Below are positions 22,065 through 33,778 of a DNA stretch of 64,000 nt, one piece after another; position 1 is the stretch's first letter, and every line of letters begins with the position of its first letter. A program made the translations under genes and the position numbers. Below the pieces are notes generated by a model. It saw nothing but the letters and a program-made list of their open reading frames with translations, was not told the DNA's origin and ran no database searches. The stretch comes from Mercurialis annua (Eukaryota; Streptophyta; Magnoliopsida; Malpighiales; Euphorbiaceae), in assembly GCF_937616625.2 (NCBI RefSeq), contig NC_065571.1, positions 15,006,501 to 15,070,500 of the forward strand. The letters run 5' to 3'.

Positions 22065-22112
22065 GGGTTGGGTTGGGTTGGGTTGGGTTGGGTTGGGTTG
22101 GGTTGGGTTGGG
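22065..22112. repeat. (GGGTT)n tract upstream of the NAC gene
   Basis: Nine and a half perfect GGGTT units on the plus strand, about 160 bp upstream of the TATA box. The plus strand is the template strand of the gene. Repeated GGG with two-base loops is a textbook G-quadruplex-forming pattern. An open frame through it (22055-22279) is only the repeat translated. Confidence 0.95.
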
Positions 22113-22300
22113 AGGATGCGTGCGTGCGTGAGAAAGTGTGCAGGTATTCTCTGTCAGTGAAGAAATTGAAAGGGAGGGAACAGAAAGTAGTTTTTAATTT
22201 TATATTACTTAGTGATAGAAAGAGAAAATTATATAATTCTTTACAAACTCATCCCCCAATTACTATAATTATTTTTTAAAACTCCATCTATTTATTTTTA

Positions 22301-22621
22301 GGCCTAATCATTTTTTAAAATATAAACTTTTACGGTTTTTATCAATTATGGCCGAATTTTTTATTTTTTTTTTTACAATTATATCAAATTTGAAGACTTT
22401 TTTTTGTAATTATAGACAAAATTTTAATTTTATTTTTTGAAATTTAAATCTTTCAATTTTTATCAATTGCGACCAAAAAAATTATATTAATTTTTTCTAA
22501 AAGTTGGACAATTTTTTAAAATTTCGGTTACAATTGAAAAATATAATTGTAAAAATTAGAAAGTTTGGATTGTAATTGATAAAAAAGGTGTAAAAATTTG
22601 AATTTTAAAGATAATTAGACC
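22301..22621. mobile_element. Mutator-type MITE
   Basis: 321 bp; termini GGCCTAATCATTTTTTAAAA and the complement of 'ttttaaagataattagacc', with inner 'tttttatcaattatgg' / 'tgtaattgataaaaaa'. Flanks TTATTTTTA (22292-22300) and TTATTTATA (22622-22630) are a 9-bp duplication with one mismatch. It is the first clear transposon upstream of the NAC promoter. Confidence 0.82.
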
Positions 22622-22910
22622 TTATTTATATTTATCAAAATTGATGAGTTTCTATAATGTTAATTTTGTAGATATTAGACTTTTTTTGATACGAAAATAA
22701 TGTGTCCTCTACGCGCATAAATGCAAGTCAACTTTTTCTTAAATTAAATTTATGCGCTTTAATATTTCTTGAAATAAGACCGTTGGCATTTTTATGACTA
22801 AAATAAAAATATAGAGATTGAATGTATATAAATTATAGTGGGGGAATCTAATTCCAAAAAGTGTATTAATGTAAGGACAAAATATATCTTTTGCCTAAAA
22901 TTAGTTTATA

Positions 22911-23173
22911 TTCCCTCTGTTTTTTTTTAGTTGTCCATTTAGCTAATATTGCACATATCAAGATAGTGCTCCTTTTGTCTTGATTTTTAAAGAGAAATAC
23001 TAGTATAACCCTATTAGTCAATAAATGCTTTTTAAATTAAAATATAGAGTTATTTATTAGCGATGGGTAAATTTGAAAGATAATAGCTAAAATCACATTA
23101 AAATTTTAAATGGACAACTAATTAGAAATAAATATATTTTGCTAAATGGACAACTAAAAAAGAACGGAGAGAG
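22911..23173. mobile_element. Stowaway-like MITE
   Basis: Starts TTCCCTCTGTTTTTTTTTAG then TTGTCCATTTAGC; ends with the complementary GCTAAATGGACAACTAAAAA and 'cggagagagt'. TA flanks both ends. 263 bp. Confidence 0.8.
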
Positions 23174-23836
23174 TACTTGACGGAGATCTTAAATCTTATT
23201 AATAAATTAAATATTTCTAATATATATGGATTATCAAGAAAGTGACATCATTATATAGATTTTTAACACACTTTTCATCAATGCTTTGATGGTAGTATAC
23301 ATTTATATGTCGGTTTGAACGGGTCGGATTTTTTAATATGCGAGATGATTTGAAGTCAACGGGTCGGATTTTTGTATATGCAAGATGATATTGGAATCCA
23401 ATTTGAATTAAATAGGATCTATACAATTTTAAGATCATTTAATTTTGATATTTTAAACTTTCAGATTCTCACAAGGATGTCAGTCTACTCTATTATTTCA
23501 CAAAATGTTTTTATTGTTTTTTATATGTGAAAGTAATTTTATTATTTTTAATTAACTTCATGGATTGTGTTACAACATAATAGACGGACATCTATTTGAG
23601 AATCTGATGAGAAAGCGAAAAATCAAAATTTAGGAATAAAATGAAAGTTTAAAAACCAGATAAATAAAAAACATAAAATTGAGGTATCAAATAAGATTAA
23701 ATGAAAGTTCAGAAATCAAAATATAAAGTAAAAGAACCGAGGTAATCCTAATTATTTTTAAGTCGTTTGACTATTAGAAAGATATAAATCCGAACCAATT
23801 TTTTACATAAGTTTAAATTAAAAATAAAAGTTCACA
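23174..23836. other. gene-free AT-rich stretch
   Basis: No gene supported. Two near-copies of a block (gaacgggtcggattttt...atgcgagatgat / caacgggtcggattttt...atgcaagatgat) lie about 50 bp apart at 23317-23392, a small tandem duplication. Confidence 0.4.
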
Positions 23837-23845
23837 TATTAAAAA

Positions 23846-24225
23846 GGCTTAATGGCAAAAAAAACCCAAACCTTTACTACTTGTTGCAATTATATCCAAA
23901 CCTTTTAATTTTTGCAATAATATCCAAATTGCATTATTTTGTTGCAATAATATCCAAATTGCACTTTTTATGTTAACTTTTTTGAGTTTTTTGTCATTTT
24001 TTGGGACTTTTACTATATTATTATACATCAAAATATAATAATAGCCTAATATCTTAATTAAAAACAACAAATCTAGCCATCAATTTGACTATTATTACTA
24101 AAAAAAATGCAATTTGGATATTATTGCAACAAAAAAATGCAATTTGGATATTATTGCAAAAATTAAAAGGTTTGGATATAATTGCAACAAATCGTAAAGG
24201 TTTGGGTTTTTCTTGCCATTAGGCC
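23846..24225. mobile_element. Mutator-type MITE
   Basis: 380 bp; left end GGCTTAATGGCAAAAAAAAC plus 'caaacctttac' is complementary to the right end ('gtaaaggtttgg', 'cttgccattaggcc'). Each arm contains two 'aatatccaaattgca' units (four in all), so the stem is itself tandem. Flanks TATTAAAAA (23837-23845) and TATTAAAAT (24226-24234) match at 8 of 9. Confidence 0.85.
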
Positions 24226-24234
24226 TATTAAAAT

Positions 24235-25018
24235 ATAGAGAGACTGAAAAGTTAATTGGCCAAGTCCTCATTATACTATCAGACAAAATCAAATTAGATA
24301 AATACATTTAGGTCTAAAATAAAATGAAGTAAAAAAAATGAAAATATGTAAGTAGAAGGGTGAAAAGGGGAAGATTAGTAAAATTTAAGCATGAATCGAT
24401 AAAGCTGGTTAAAATATTATGTGTCAGCACAGTACAAATATTAAATTATCATCCTTGACAGAGACATTGTTATCACACGCCATCTCTCTCTATTTCTTTC
24501 TTGTAATTTTTTTAGGAGTTTTTATTGGGTTATTTAGTAATCATCAATCTGTCTGTTCTCTTGGGTTTTTGTTCATTTCCGCCCTTTATTTTTTTAACTC
24601 CACCAAAAAAAAAATTAGTACTGCTAGCTACTACAGTCCACCTTTTTTTGAAGTAAATTGTTAAAATAAAAAAAATTCAATTTAAATTATGAATGTTAAG
24701 ATTAACATAATCTTTTAATTATTGAAAAAACCTAGTTTTGGAAAGTAAGTAAGTTTTAATATAGAATGAATCAATAAGAATGATAAAATTTAAAATATAA
24801 TCATTTAAGAGTCATCCAAATATCTTAATATATGATGTATTTATAAACAAATATATTTCATAAATAAACAACTAAACAGAGTATTATATAAAATATAAGA
24901 CACTTTTAAAATATTAAAAATATAATTTATATAAGTTTTTATAGTTTTTTTTGATAGATCATACTTAATCTTATAAAAATCGGCCAGTTTTTACTATTCA
25001 ATAGGCCCGTAATACCAA
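24235..25018. other. gene-free AT-rich stretch
   Basis: No domain-bearing ORF. The 81-codon frame 24419-24664 is hydrophobic but lacks any recognisable family or gene structure and is not called. Confidence 0.35.
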
Positions 25019-25150
25019 CAAGCTGTAGCTCAAATGGTATAAGTGCTGGACAGTCGAAACGATTGAATTGAATTTTTTTTTACAGTCGAAACGATTAAAC
25101 CGGGCAGTCGGGTTCGATTTTCGGCAGACTGGTACACTCAACATATGATA
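25019..25150 (+). mobile_element. tRNA-derived SINE (family 2), rearranged copy
   Basis: Head AAGCTGTAGCTCAAATGGTA matches the SINE at 16139-16243. The expected box B appears later as CGGGTTCGATTTT. Between them 'acagtcgaaacgatt' occurs twice (about 25051 and 25083) around a T-run, so the copy has an internal duplication or small insertion. Confidence 0.55.
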
Positions 25151-25707
25151 TGGGTGCTCTTGATCTCATGAATCTGTCTATCTAATGATGTGGATTCACT
25201 GGCTTTCCCAGAGTTGCTTTTTTGCAATACTTACACATCTCATTATCTTTGGTTATTTTTGAAAAATAAATGAATAAAGAAGAGATGAGACAAAAAAAGA
25301 TTTGCTTGCTCCACCAGGCAGGAGTATAGATAAAAGCAAAAAAGAGCTTACTTACTTTACCCTTCTGCTTTCCCCACCACCTTATTTTAGCCTCTCTAGC
25401 CTTTTTCAGCTATGCACATTGGTGGGGTTCTTCTATTTTCAACTCTTGTTTTTTTTTTTTTTAAGATTTTAAAAATAATTTAAGATTGAAAAATATTCAA
25501 CATTCAATATTTAGTTACTAAAAATAATTACAATTTATGGAAATCATAAAGATGCTTAGTATATCAAAATAATTAATAATTTATAAACATTTCATGGTTA
25601 ATTTAATGTATTAATTAAAATATTTTTTGGACAAATATTTCTTGAAAAATGGTAGAGATTATATAAAATTTTACATATATAGAATACTAATGTCATCAAA
25701 ACTACAA
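25151..25707. other. gene-free stretch
   Basis: No gene recognised. 25350-25440 is C/T-rich with a T-run at 25449-25462; the remainder is A/T-rich. Confidence 0.3.
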
Positions 25708-25716
25708 TAAAAATAA

Positions 25717-26091
25717 GGCTTAATTACTTAAAAACCACCCACCTTATAACTTTATTTCATTTATATAGGAAAATTTTGAATTGTACCCTATTTTTGATTT
25801 TTATGTTTCATCTCTACCCTAATGAGTTGAATTGACCTATTTTCTTTTAAAAAAAAAGTTTAAATTAGTCCTTTATTTTTAACCTATATTCTAATAAAAC
25901 GTTAATGTTAATCATTTATATATCTTGTTTTTAATATTTTCATCTTTAAAATAATTAAATTATCAAAAAAATTACTCTTGGGGTACAAACGAAACATAAA
26001 AATCGAAAATAGGATACAATTGAAAATTTTCCTAGGTTGTGGTATAAATGAAAAAAAGTTACAAGTTGAGTGGTTTTTAAGTAATTAGGTC
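25717..26091. mobile_element. Mutator-type MITE, family A copy 2
   Basis: 375 bp; GGCTTAATTACTTAAAAACC at the left, complement of GGTTTTTAAGTAATTAGGTC at the right. Perfect 9-bp duplication TAAAAATAA at 25708-25716 and 26092-26100. Body closely resembles 53410-53790 (cattaacgttttattagaat / atcgaaaata...acaattgaaaattttccta). Confidence 0.93.
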
Positions 26092-26100
26092 TAAAAATAA

Positions 26101-26648
26101 TTATTAGTCCTTTTATTTATTTTTAACTGAATTAGTCCATTAATTAAAGATAAATAAACTTTTATAATTAAAATAGAGTTATAGATTCAGTCTCGAAGTT
26201 AAGCCAAATTACTTGATACATCATTCGGTTTGGTTAATTTGAAAATTTTAAATTGAAAAATAAAATAAAATACTCAGACATTTTTAATAATTAATATAAT
26301 CAAACTGATTGATAATTAAAAAGGTAACTTAAAATTTTAATTTTGCTTGGTCTTAATTCTGTTATGCCTGCACTGAACCACATATAAGAAATGATGTATT
26401 ACACGAATAAATAAAACAAAAAGATGCAACTAGCTTGACAATTGATAGTTTTTGTCCATTTCATATTATAAGAAAACAAAGGAAAAAATGGGTAGCATCT
26501 CAATTTAATGAGAAAATGACTTTCAAGTTGTGACATAAAATGAAGCAAATTCTTTTAACGTTACATGCATGAGAAGTACCTTCTTTTTCTTTACCGATGG
26601 TATATAATCTAAAATCTCACATTGTTAACATATGAAAAAAAAAAAAAA
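26101..26648. other. gene-free AT-rich stretch
   Basis: No coding, RNA or repeat feature recognised other than the flanking MITEs and a poly-A run at 26634-26649. Confidence 0.35.
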
Positions 26649-27020
26649 AGCTTATCCTTTTAAAATCCCTCCACCTTTTCTCCCCAATTCATTTTCACCC
26701 TCACGTTGTAAAACCACCAAATATACCCAAATTACGACCTTTCACTTTCAATTGCACCCTCAAGCATTAAATTGACTTTTTTTCACTTGAAAAATGTTCA
26801 AATCAATACTTTAAATTTTAACATATATTTTAAAATAGGACTTAATATTTTATTTAAAATAAAAATAAATTTTATTTTTCAAGTGAAAAGAGATCAATTT
26901 AATGTTTGAGGGTGCAATTGAAAGTGAAAGGTCGTAATTTGAGTATATTTGGTGGTTTTACAATGCGAGGGAGCAAACGAATTGGGGGGAAAAGGTGAGG
27001 GGTTTTTAAGGAGATAAGCC
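26649..27020. mobile_element. Mutator-type MITE, family B copy 2
   Basis: About 372 bp; left AGCTTATCCTTTTAAAATCC plus 'ctccaccttttctcccc' pairs with right 'ggggaaaaggtgagg' and 'ttaaggagataagcc'. Inner arms CACTTTCAATTGCACCCTCA / TGAGGGTGCAATTGAAAGTG are perfect complements. Flanks are A-rich so the duplication cannot be judged. Confidence 0.78.
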
Positions 27021-27044
27021 AAAAATATTGTGGATCAGAGCATC

Positions 27045-27400
27045 GCATAGGCTTACTAAGGAAATTTAAGCCCAACTGAAAGCTTTTTTTAGATTAGTTT
27101 TGTTTTTATTTGGAATTTGCATTTCATTAGCAGTATTTCTATTTAAGAATATTAGTTATATTTAGATTAGAAGACTTGATTTTGTAGAGTTATATATAGC
27201 TTGGAGCTTCATTATTATTGTATCAACAAATCAATCAATCAAAAACCAAACTCAGTGCTTTTATCCCGCAATCTCTGAATTGTTTTTAACTTAAGAGTAG
27301 TTTCGGTATTAATCTCGTCTGAGTTTCTTAACTCCCAGATTATTATAATTTAGATTACGTGGTTAAGTATTTTTAACAAAAGAAGCCCTGTGAATATCTT
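27045..27400 (+). repeat. probable LTR-like fragment
   Basis: A TATA-like 'agttatatatagc' at about 27190 is followed by 'tggagcttcattattattgtatcaa' (read in two parts) and a run of AATC repeats, resembling the R/U5 part of plant copia LTRs or solo TRIM elements. No PBS or coding follows. Assignment is weak. Confidence 0.35.
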
Positions 27401-27791
27401 CATAAGTACGTTAAAGCATCAAACCTCAAACCGATCCCAATTATAAATTTAAAGATTCGAGTCCGGATAATTTCTAGGCGAACAACTCAATAGCTAACCT
27501 GAGGAAGATTATGAAGTTTTAAAATGGGACTTACTTTTGAAAATGATGAAAAAGAATATGACGTTTATGAATATGAAAGTTGAATGGAAGTAACAAGGTT
27601 GTTGAAGAAGTTATAGAGAAGATTGAAGAACCAAATGCTATTTTTAGAAGGAGCGCAATGTATGAATGATTATATTCATGTGATCCAAAATGGAAACCAT
27701 AACCGGGGAACAACCATCACACCAAACCCAAAATCCTAAGGCAATGGGTTAATCAATATGGTATTTCCATCATACTTAATATTCAACAATC

Positions 27792-27966
27792 TCCCTTTAA
27801 GTATGATACCTTTCAACATTGGGCCGCTCAACTTCCCTCGAAACTTGACTTCAGCACAAAGATATTCGGAGTGGCTATCAACACTTCCCGAGCTTTATAT
27901 CCTTATTCATCTTATTCCATCAAGCCGAACCGGGCTCTGATGTCAATTGTTGAAGCACGTGTCCAA
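27792..27966 (-). mobile_element. Ty1/copia remnant: polypurine tract, internal scrap and primer site
   Basis: On the minus strand 'ccgggctctgatgtcaatt' complements to AATTGACATCAGAGCCCGG, close to the copia tRNA-Met primer site (TGGTATCAGAGC), just inside an LTR end reading GTGCTTCAACA at 27949. About 150 bp further on is 'TTAAAGGGAGATTGTTG', like a copia 3' polypurine tract plus LTR start. The LTR is cut at 27966 by the large element; its continuation appears to be 33779-33996. A very short, non-autonomous copia relic. Confidence 0.45.
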
Positions 27967-29327
27967 TGTTGCATCGCCAGAGTAGCGATATCGGAAGGAT
28001 TTCCGAGAAATTAAGATAAATATAAAATTTTACCAGGACGGTTTTGAAAAGATTATTGCGAGAGATTTAATATCATATTCCAATTTTAAAGTTGGAATTG
28101 AAACTAAAAGGAAAAATGTCAAGAAAAGTCTCAAACTAGAGTACAGGGACTAAAGTGGTAATTTAACCATATAAACCCTGAAATGAAAATTATTTCGCCA
28201 AGGTCCGCGAAACGTTTTATAGTATATGTGGTAAAAGTTTCGGGTCAATTCGGAGACCTTTTAAAATTTGGATACGGATGCGTTTTGGGCTAGATTGCAG
28301 TTTTTGAAAAGTTCAAGGACCAAAGTGTAAATTAACCAATTAAGTCTCGGAAATAGCAATTGAAAGATTATTGACGGAAAGTAATAATCTTGTGTTAGTA
28401 TTATTTATATGGATATAAATAATACGTAAATAATCGAGTTAAAAGAATAATTTAACCGTTAGGTTAAATTAGAAAGTTTAAAAGCGAAATGGTTTAAGTT
28501 AAAGAAATGAATGATCAAAATGGACAATTAGCCACGATATATAAGTAACTTTCCTTAAGAATAAGGAAATGAGAGATTATCAGAAGGCGATGAAAACAGA
28601 TGAAAGGTTTTGGCGATCGATTCGTTCCGCCGCCGTTTCACCGTTTCTCGTCCAAATCGAGCGTTCTTTATATCGATTGTTCATAATTCGATTCTCTATC
28701 ATCTTTTGGCTTCAAATCGAGGTAAGTTTGAACGTTTTATTGTGAGAATTAGTGAATAAGGGTTATTTCGTTTAAACGAATTAAACGAATCGCAATTGCG
28801 TTTCTATAGTCGTTTTTAGCGAGAATTGAATTGAGTTATGTATTTAAATGATGTGGAAGCATGTCGGGAGTGTCAGCGAGCGGCGAAGCGCCCGGAAAAT
28901 GACTTTTCGGGGGGCCGAATGCGGTGCGCGAATGCACACCGCAGTATTCGAACGCACACTTGGTGTGCGAACGCACACCTGGGTGTGCAAACGCACACCT
29001 GCTGGTGTGCGAGCGCACACTGGGCCGTGCGTATGCACGGGACCTTGCGGGCGCTCGCACAGCCAGCAATCGCGCCTTTTTGGGCCTTTTTGCCCCGTTT
29101 AGACCTAGATTTCCGACTTTAAGTACGTCAGACAGTAAAAGTGAATCACGAACCCCGAAAACGAGAAATTCGGATATCGAACATAACGTGTTCGATTAGG
29201 GTTTTGAGATATAAGGAACCAAAGTTTAAGAATTGTTGAATGAGAGATATAATGAATATCTCGACTAAATATTATAATACAACCAAACTTAAGAGTCGTA
29301 TTTGAACTACGATTATATTAACCTAAG
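27967..29327 (+). repeat. 5' LTR (3'-truncated) of the large non-coding element (L1)
   Basis: Aligns with L2 from TGTTGCAT to 'ttatattaacctaag', then homology stops. Contains 'ataaataatacgtaaataatcgagttaa' words, a C/T-rich leader at 28560-28720, a splice-donor-like GAG/GTAAGT at 28721/28722, and the GC-rich palindromic cassette 28921-29064. Confidence 0.8.
28921..29064. repeat. GC-rich quasi-palindromic minisatellite in L1
   Basis: About six diverged units of roughly 20 bases built on GGTGTGCGAACGCACACC (8-base arms around AA). It is a sharp GC island in AT-rich DNA. The matching cassette in L2 has about three to four units, so unit number has changed since the LTRs were identical. Open frames across it on both strands are repeat artefacts. 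Confidence 0.9.
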
Positions 29328-31289
29328 ATGTGTTAGACACGATCAAACTTGTTTGATATATTTCCAGAAGAAGATCCTCATGAAAAAGGACTTTGGGGAA
29401 GAAGAGTTATCATACGAATCCAATGTCGAGGAGTACTAGCATGAACATTTATGGTCCAGTGTACGGAAATATCGTAATCTGAGGGAGGATGCAGAGATGG
29501 CCAACAGTCAAGTACAAGTGGCTCTGAATAAGGTTAGGAGGTAAATGCGCTCCTTTCCTTGAGGAATGCTACCAGTGGGACTGTAGTCCACTGACTTTCT
29601 ACGTATGGGCAAGGGAGTGCCAAAGGTATAAAATATGTATAATAGGTATAAGGATTTAAAGATAGATTAAGAACATTAGAAGTCCGTTTAAATAATAAGA
29701 GTTCGAGAGGTATGAACAACTTGCGTAAATCGCCAGAGACTTGATAAGAATTATTGAGAAATAGAAAAGAGAAAGTCACGTAAAAAGATGACAAGGGGAT
29801 CAAATGGATTAAATTCTATAACGGTGACTCATTATTTAGCCGGTGATCGACGTTAAGAGTGCTGAAGCAAGAAATATCGGATATGCGAGACGCGATAAAG
29901 CTGATATCAACATAGGATCGGCTTTACAGAACGTGCATGATGACAGTAAAAATACGATAAGACGATACGTATACGATTAAGAACGTACTACATCGAGAAA
30001 TTCAGACAAAGAAGGCCACAACTCTCTCTTAATGATCGATGTTGTGAATATTAAGAGTAGGTAGTATACGATGTACCAGATGGACTGAGGAGGAAAACAA
30101 AGGATGCAATGGAAGATAATCACGGAACACGATAAAAGCGTGAATAAAGAATGCAAGAATAATACCATAGGATCATAGCATTTAGACTATTAATCCTATG
30201 GTCGAAAGTACAAAGAAGCACATCTACGCTGTAGATAAAAGTATGAATGACAAGTGAAGTAACAAGATCATGGATAGTAATGGGAAGTAAGCTTAACGCT
30301 ACATGATAGTAAAGGAAAAGGATTTGAAAGCTAAAAGCCACCTAAGATTGAGAATTGGAAAGAAGAATATAGATAAGATGAAGTGAAGAAGGTAAATAAG
30401 AAGTTAAAAATGAATATAACTTAAGGGTCAATACTAAGGTTAACATCAAATTTCAAAAGATAGATCATGACAGAACAAATAGTGAGTGAACATTCACTAA
30501 AAGAAAGTAATATTGAAAAGAAACTGTAAGATGCCAGTATAGCAACGAGGATTTGAAGATCATAATGGTCATAAGAATTAATATAGCATGAAAATCGTAA
30601 AGAATGGTTATGTTATAATAAGCATAAGTAAAGAGTTTCGCAAAAATGCGAATAGGAATTGGGCAGTTAAGAAAATGGATTAACGAATTAGAGAATTAGT
30701 GAAAGATATACTTGATAAATGAGATAATTACAGTGACAATACTGTTAGAGAAAATACATGACGACAAGAGATGAAAGAATCAAGGATTCTCATTGGGAAT
30801 AAGTAAGCAAGATACATCGAACAGATTAGGGTAAAACCCCAATATGGAAACAATCGTTGTTTCTCTAAGACGAAGACCGTATACATAACAGCTGCGCCTG
30901 AATCAAGAATGTTCACGAAGAGATTAAACATCTCTTTTTTGTAGGACATTAAACATTAATGCACAAGCAACTGTGATGTGAAGAGACACAATGTAGGACT
31001 AACAATCTTTAAAGGATGATCGCAAGGATCATAAGAGGAAGTAAAAGACAGGGTAACAGAGACAGTTATGCAAGGTTATGAAGAATAAGACTGACTAATG
31101 AAAAGAAAGAAAAGACTAGAAATTTTAAGAACAGTGTATCTCGCTTAAGAAAAGGAGGTAAATCAATGATTATACAACAAGTAAAGAAGTATATGAGGAA
31201 TAAAGTAATGAGGCAAAGGAGGATAGCGGGTAAGGCAATAAGTTTCTAGCACTGCGATGAATAACAATCAAATGATAGAAACATTAATA
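29328..31289. other. internal region of the large non-coding element
   Basis: Purine-rich, about 2 kb, with stop codons in every frame and no gag, protease, RT, RNase H, integrase or envelope motif that I can see. A primer-binding site is not identifiable because the end of the first LTR is missing. Complete loss of coding, or a LARD-type element that never had it, would look the same. Confidence 0.5.
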
Positions 31290-31301
31290 CAAAAGGAAAA
31301 A

Positions 31302-32758
31302 TGTTGCATAGCCGGAGTAGCGATATCGGAAGGATTTCCGAGAAATTAAGATAAATATAAAATTTTAGCAGGACGGGTTTGAAGATTATTGCGAGAGATT
31401 TAATATCATATTTCAATTTTAAAGTTGGAATTGAAATTAAAAGGAAAAATGTTAAGAAAAGTCCCAAATTAGAGTACAGGGACTAAAGTGGTAATTTAAC
31501 CATATAAACCCTGAAATGAAAATTATTTCGCCAAGGTCCGCGAAATGTTTTATAGTATATGTGGTAAAAGTTTCGGGTCAATCGGAGACCTTTTAAAATT
31601 TGGACGCGGATGCATTTTGGGCTAGATTGCAATTTTTGAAAAGTTCAAGGACCAAATTGTAAACTAGCCAATTGAGTCTCGAAAATAGCAATTGAAAGAT
31701 TATTGACGGAAAGTAATAATCTTGTGTTAGTATTATTTATATGAATATAAATAATACGTAAATAATCGAGTTAAAAGAATAATTTAACCGTTAGGTTAAA
31801 TTAAAAAGTTTAAAAAGGAAATGGTTTAAGTTAAAGAAATGAATGATCAAAATGGACAATTAGCCAAGATATATAAGTAACTTTCCATAAGAATAAGGAA
31901 ATGAGAGATGATCAGAAGGCGATGAAAACAGATGAAAGGTTTTGGCGATCGATTCGTTCCGCCGCCGTTTCGCCATTTCTCGTCCAAATCGAGCGTTCTT
32001 TATATCGATTTGTTCAAAATTTGATTCTCTATCATCTTTTGGCTTCAAATCGAGGTAATATTGACGTTTTATTGTGAGAATTAGTGAATAAGAGTTATTT
32101 CGTTTAAACGAATTAAACAAATCGTAATCGCGTTTCTATAGTCGTTTTTAGCGAGAATTGAATTGAGTTATGTGTTTAAATGATGTGGAAGCATGTCGGG
32201 AGTGTCAGCGAGTGGCGAAGCACCCGGAAAATGACTTTTCTGGGGGCCGAATCGCAGTGTTCGAACGCACACATGTGTGTGTGCGAACGCACACCTGCTG
32301 GTGTGCGAACGCACACTGGGCCATGTGGGCGCTCGCACAGCCAGAAATCGCTCCTGTTTGGACCTTTTTGCCCCGTTTAGACCTAGATTTCCGACTTTAA
32401 GTACGTCAAACATTAAAAGTGAATCACGAACCCCGAAAACGAGAAATTCGGATATCGAACATAACGTGTTCGATTAGGGTTTTGAGATATAAGGAACCTA
32501 AGTTTAAGAATTGTTGAATGAGAGATATAATGAATATCTCGACGAAATATTAGAATACGGCCAAAGTTAAAAGTCGTATTTGAACTACGATTATATTAAC
32601 CTAAGTTTATAACTTAGGATTTTGATACTAAGCCTACGCTTATGTATTGAACGTACAGGCAACTCGACTAAGTAATTGACGTATCGACGAGCTATCAGGC
32701 CAATGAGCTGAAGTAGGTATGAGATCAAACGACGCATGAGGCTCGCATTCATGGGATC

Positions 32759-32821
<63 letters not shown>

Positions 32822-33778
32822 GGAAAGCGGTCGCTGTGAGTGGCAAATTTACTTTTGTGTATTATTATGAAAGTTATTTTCATACCTTATTAGTATTACT
32901 ACCCGTATGTCGCATTTGTATGAACTGTTTATATGAGATGATAGGTTTGATGAAATTGATTATATGGATACTGTTGTATTTGTTGTTTTGAAGATGAGTG
33001 TCTAGTGTGCAGTCCGAAGAGACCAACTACCTATTGAGTGTCCATAGGTTGCATGATCATTAGTGATTCAGTCTAGAGTGCCTGACTTTATGATTAAGAT
33101 TTAATATATTTATGCATAACATGATACGAATATGATACGAGGGTGAACTTGGTTACGGTGTAACCTAAACCCTATATCTAGTGGGTTGGACCCACCAGTG
33201 GGTTAGACCCACACTTTGAATTCGAGACCAGTGAGCACTCGGCTACGGTGTAGTCTGGAGTCCCCATATCTAGTGAGTTGGACTCGCACTTTTAAACTAA
33301 AAATGTTTACTGTTTACTTATATTACTAATTTATATATGTATTAAGCATATGATGCTATATTTTAATAATACCCGGAGTAACTTGCAAACTCACTCAGTA
33401 TTTTCCCAAATACTGACCCCTCACTCTGATATTTGCAGGTATTAGAAGTCGGATCAGACGAGTCACCTCCATTGTACCAGAAGTCATTAGACTTGCACAA
33501 GTATGATGAGTTCCTAGAACTGCAGTAGTCAGTAGTTGTCAGTATTAGATAGACACTTTAACTTTAAATAGTATTTTATATTGTCAACTCTGATATGATT
33601 CTTTAATATCTATAAGTATATTATTTAAAAGAGTTCTTCCAAAAATGTTTTAATATATATTATATATTATACTTCTATTTGTGAAAAATTATTAGTGGTT
33701 TCAGGCTTGTTACGGGTTTCGGAGCTACCACTCCCATTCCCTAGCGCCGGTCTCGGCTCAATAAATTAGGTCGTGACA
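31302..33778 (+). repeat. 3' LTR (complete) of the large non-coding element (L2)
   Basis: 2477 bp, TG...CA. It carries the leader, a donor-like GAG/GTAATA at 32054/32055, the GC cassette 32255-32341, an (ATT)20 microsatellite, tandem 'ggttacggtgtaacct ... ctagtgggttggac' motifs at 33140-33290, an acceptor-like TTTGCAG ending 33438, and the family's 3' terminus 'tacgggtttcggagctacc ... ctagcgccggtctcggctc ... gtcgtgaca'. Confidence 0.85.
32759..32820. repeat. (ATT)20 microsatellite
   Basis: Twenty uninterrupted ATT units within LTR L2. Its length makes it likely to vary between individuals; the minus-strand frame through it is a poly-Ile artefact. Confidence 0.97.

Larger units (their letters stand above)
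27967..33778 (+). mobile_element. non-coding LTR retrotransposon with about 2.5-kb LTRs (gypsy-like, LARD-type)
   Basis: Two direct repeats (27967-29327 and 31302-32605) start TGTTGCAT(C/A)GCC(A/G)GAGTAGC and are highly similar. The second continues to a TGACA end at 33778, so it is a complete LTR while the first has lost its 3' part. A purine tract (AAAAGGAAAAA, 31291-31301) directly precedes the second, as a 3' polypurine tract should. The 2-kb interior has no recognisable gag or pol. It sits within a copia LTR, but no matching 5-bp target duplication is visible. Confidence 0.72.

Noticed and set aside
22065..22112. Interstitial telomeric repeat
   Set aside because: The unit is GGGTT, not the plant telomere unit TTTAGGG; better called a pentanucleotide microsatellite.
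22055..22279. 74-codon ORF with WVGLG repeats
   Set aside because: Translation of the (GGGTT)n tract.
28921..29064. CRISPR-like array
   Set aside because: Units are diverged palindromes without unique spacers, lie inside an LTR of a plant retrotransposon and are repeated in the partner LTR.
28836..29199. Several His/Thr/Arg-rich ORFs on both strands
   Set aside because: All are reading frames through the GGTGTGCG/CGCACACC minisatellite in the LTR; the same happens at 32168-32477.
32640..32846. 68-codon ORF with poly-Ile
   Set aside because: Translation of the (ATT)20 microsatellite.
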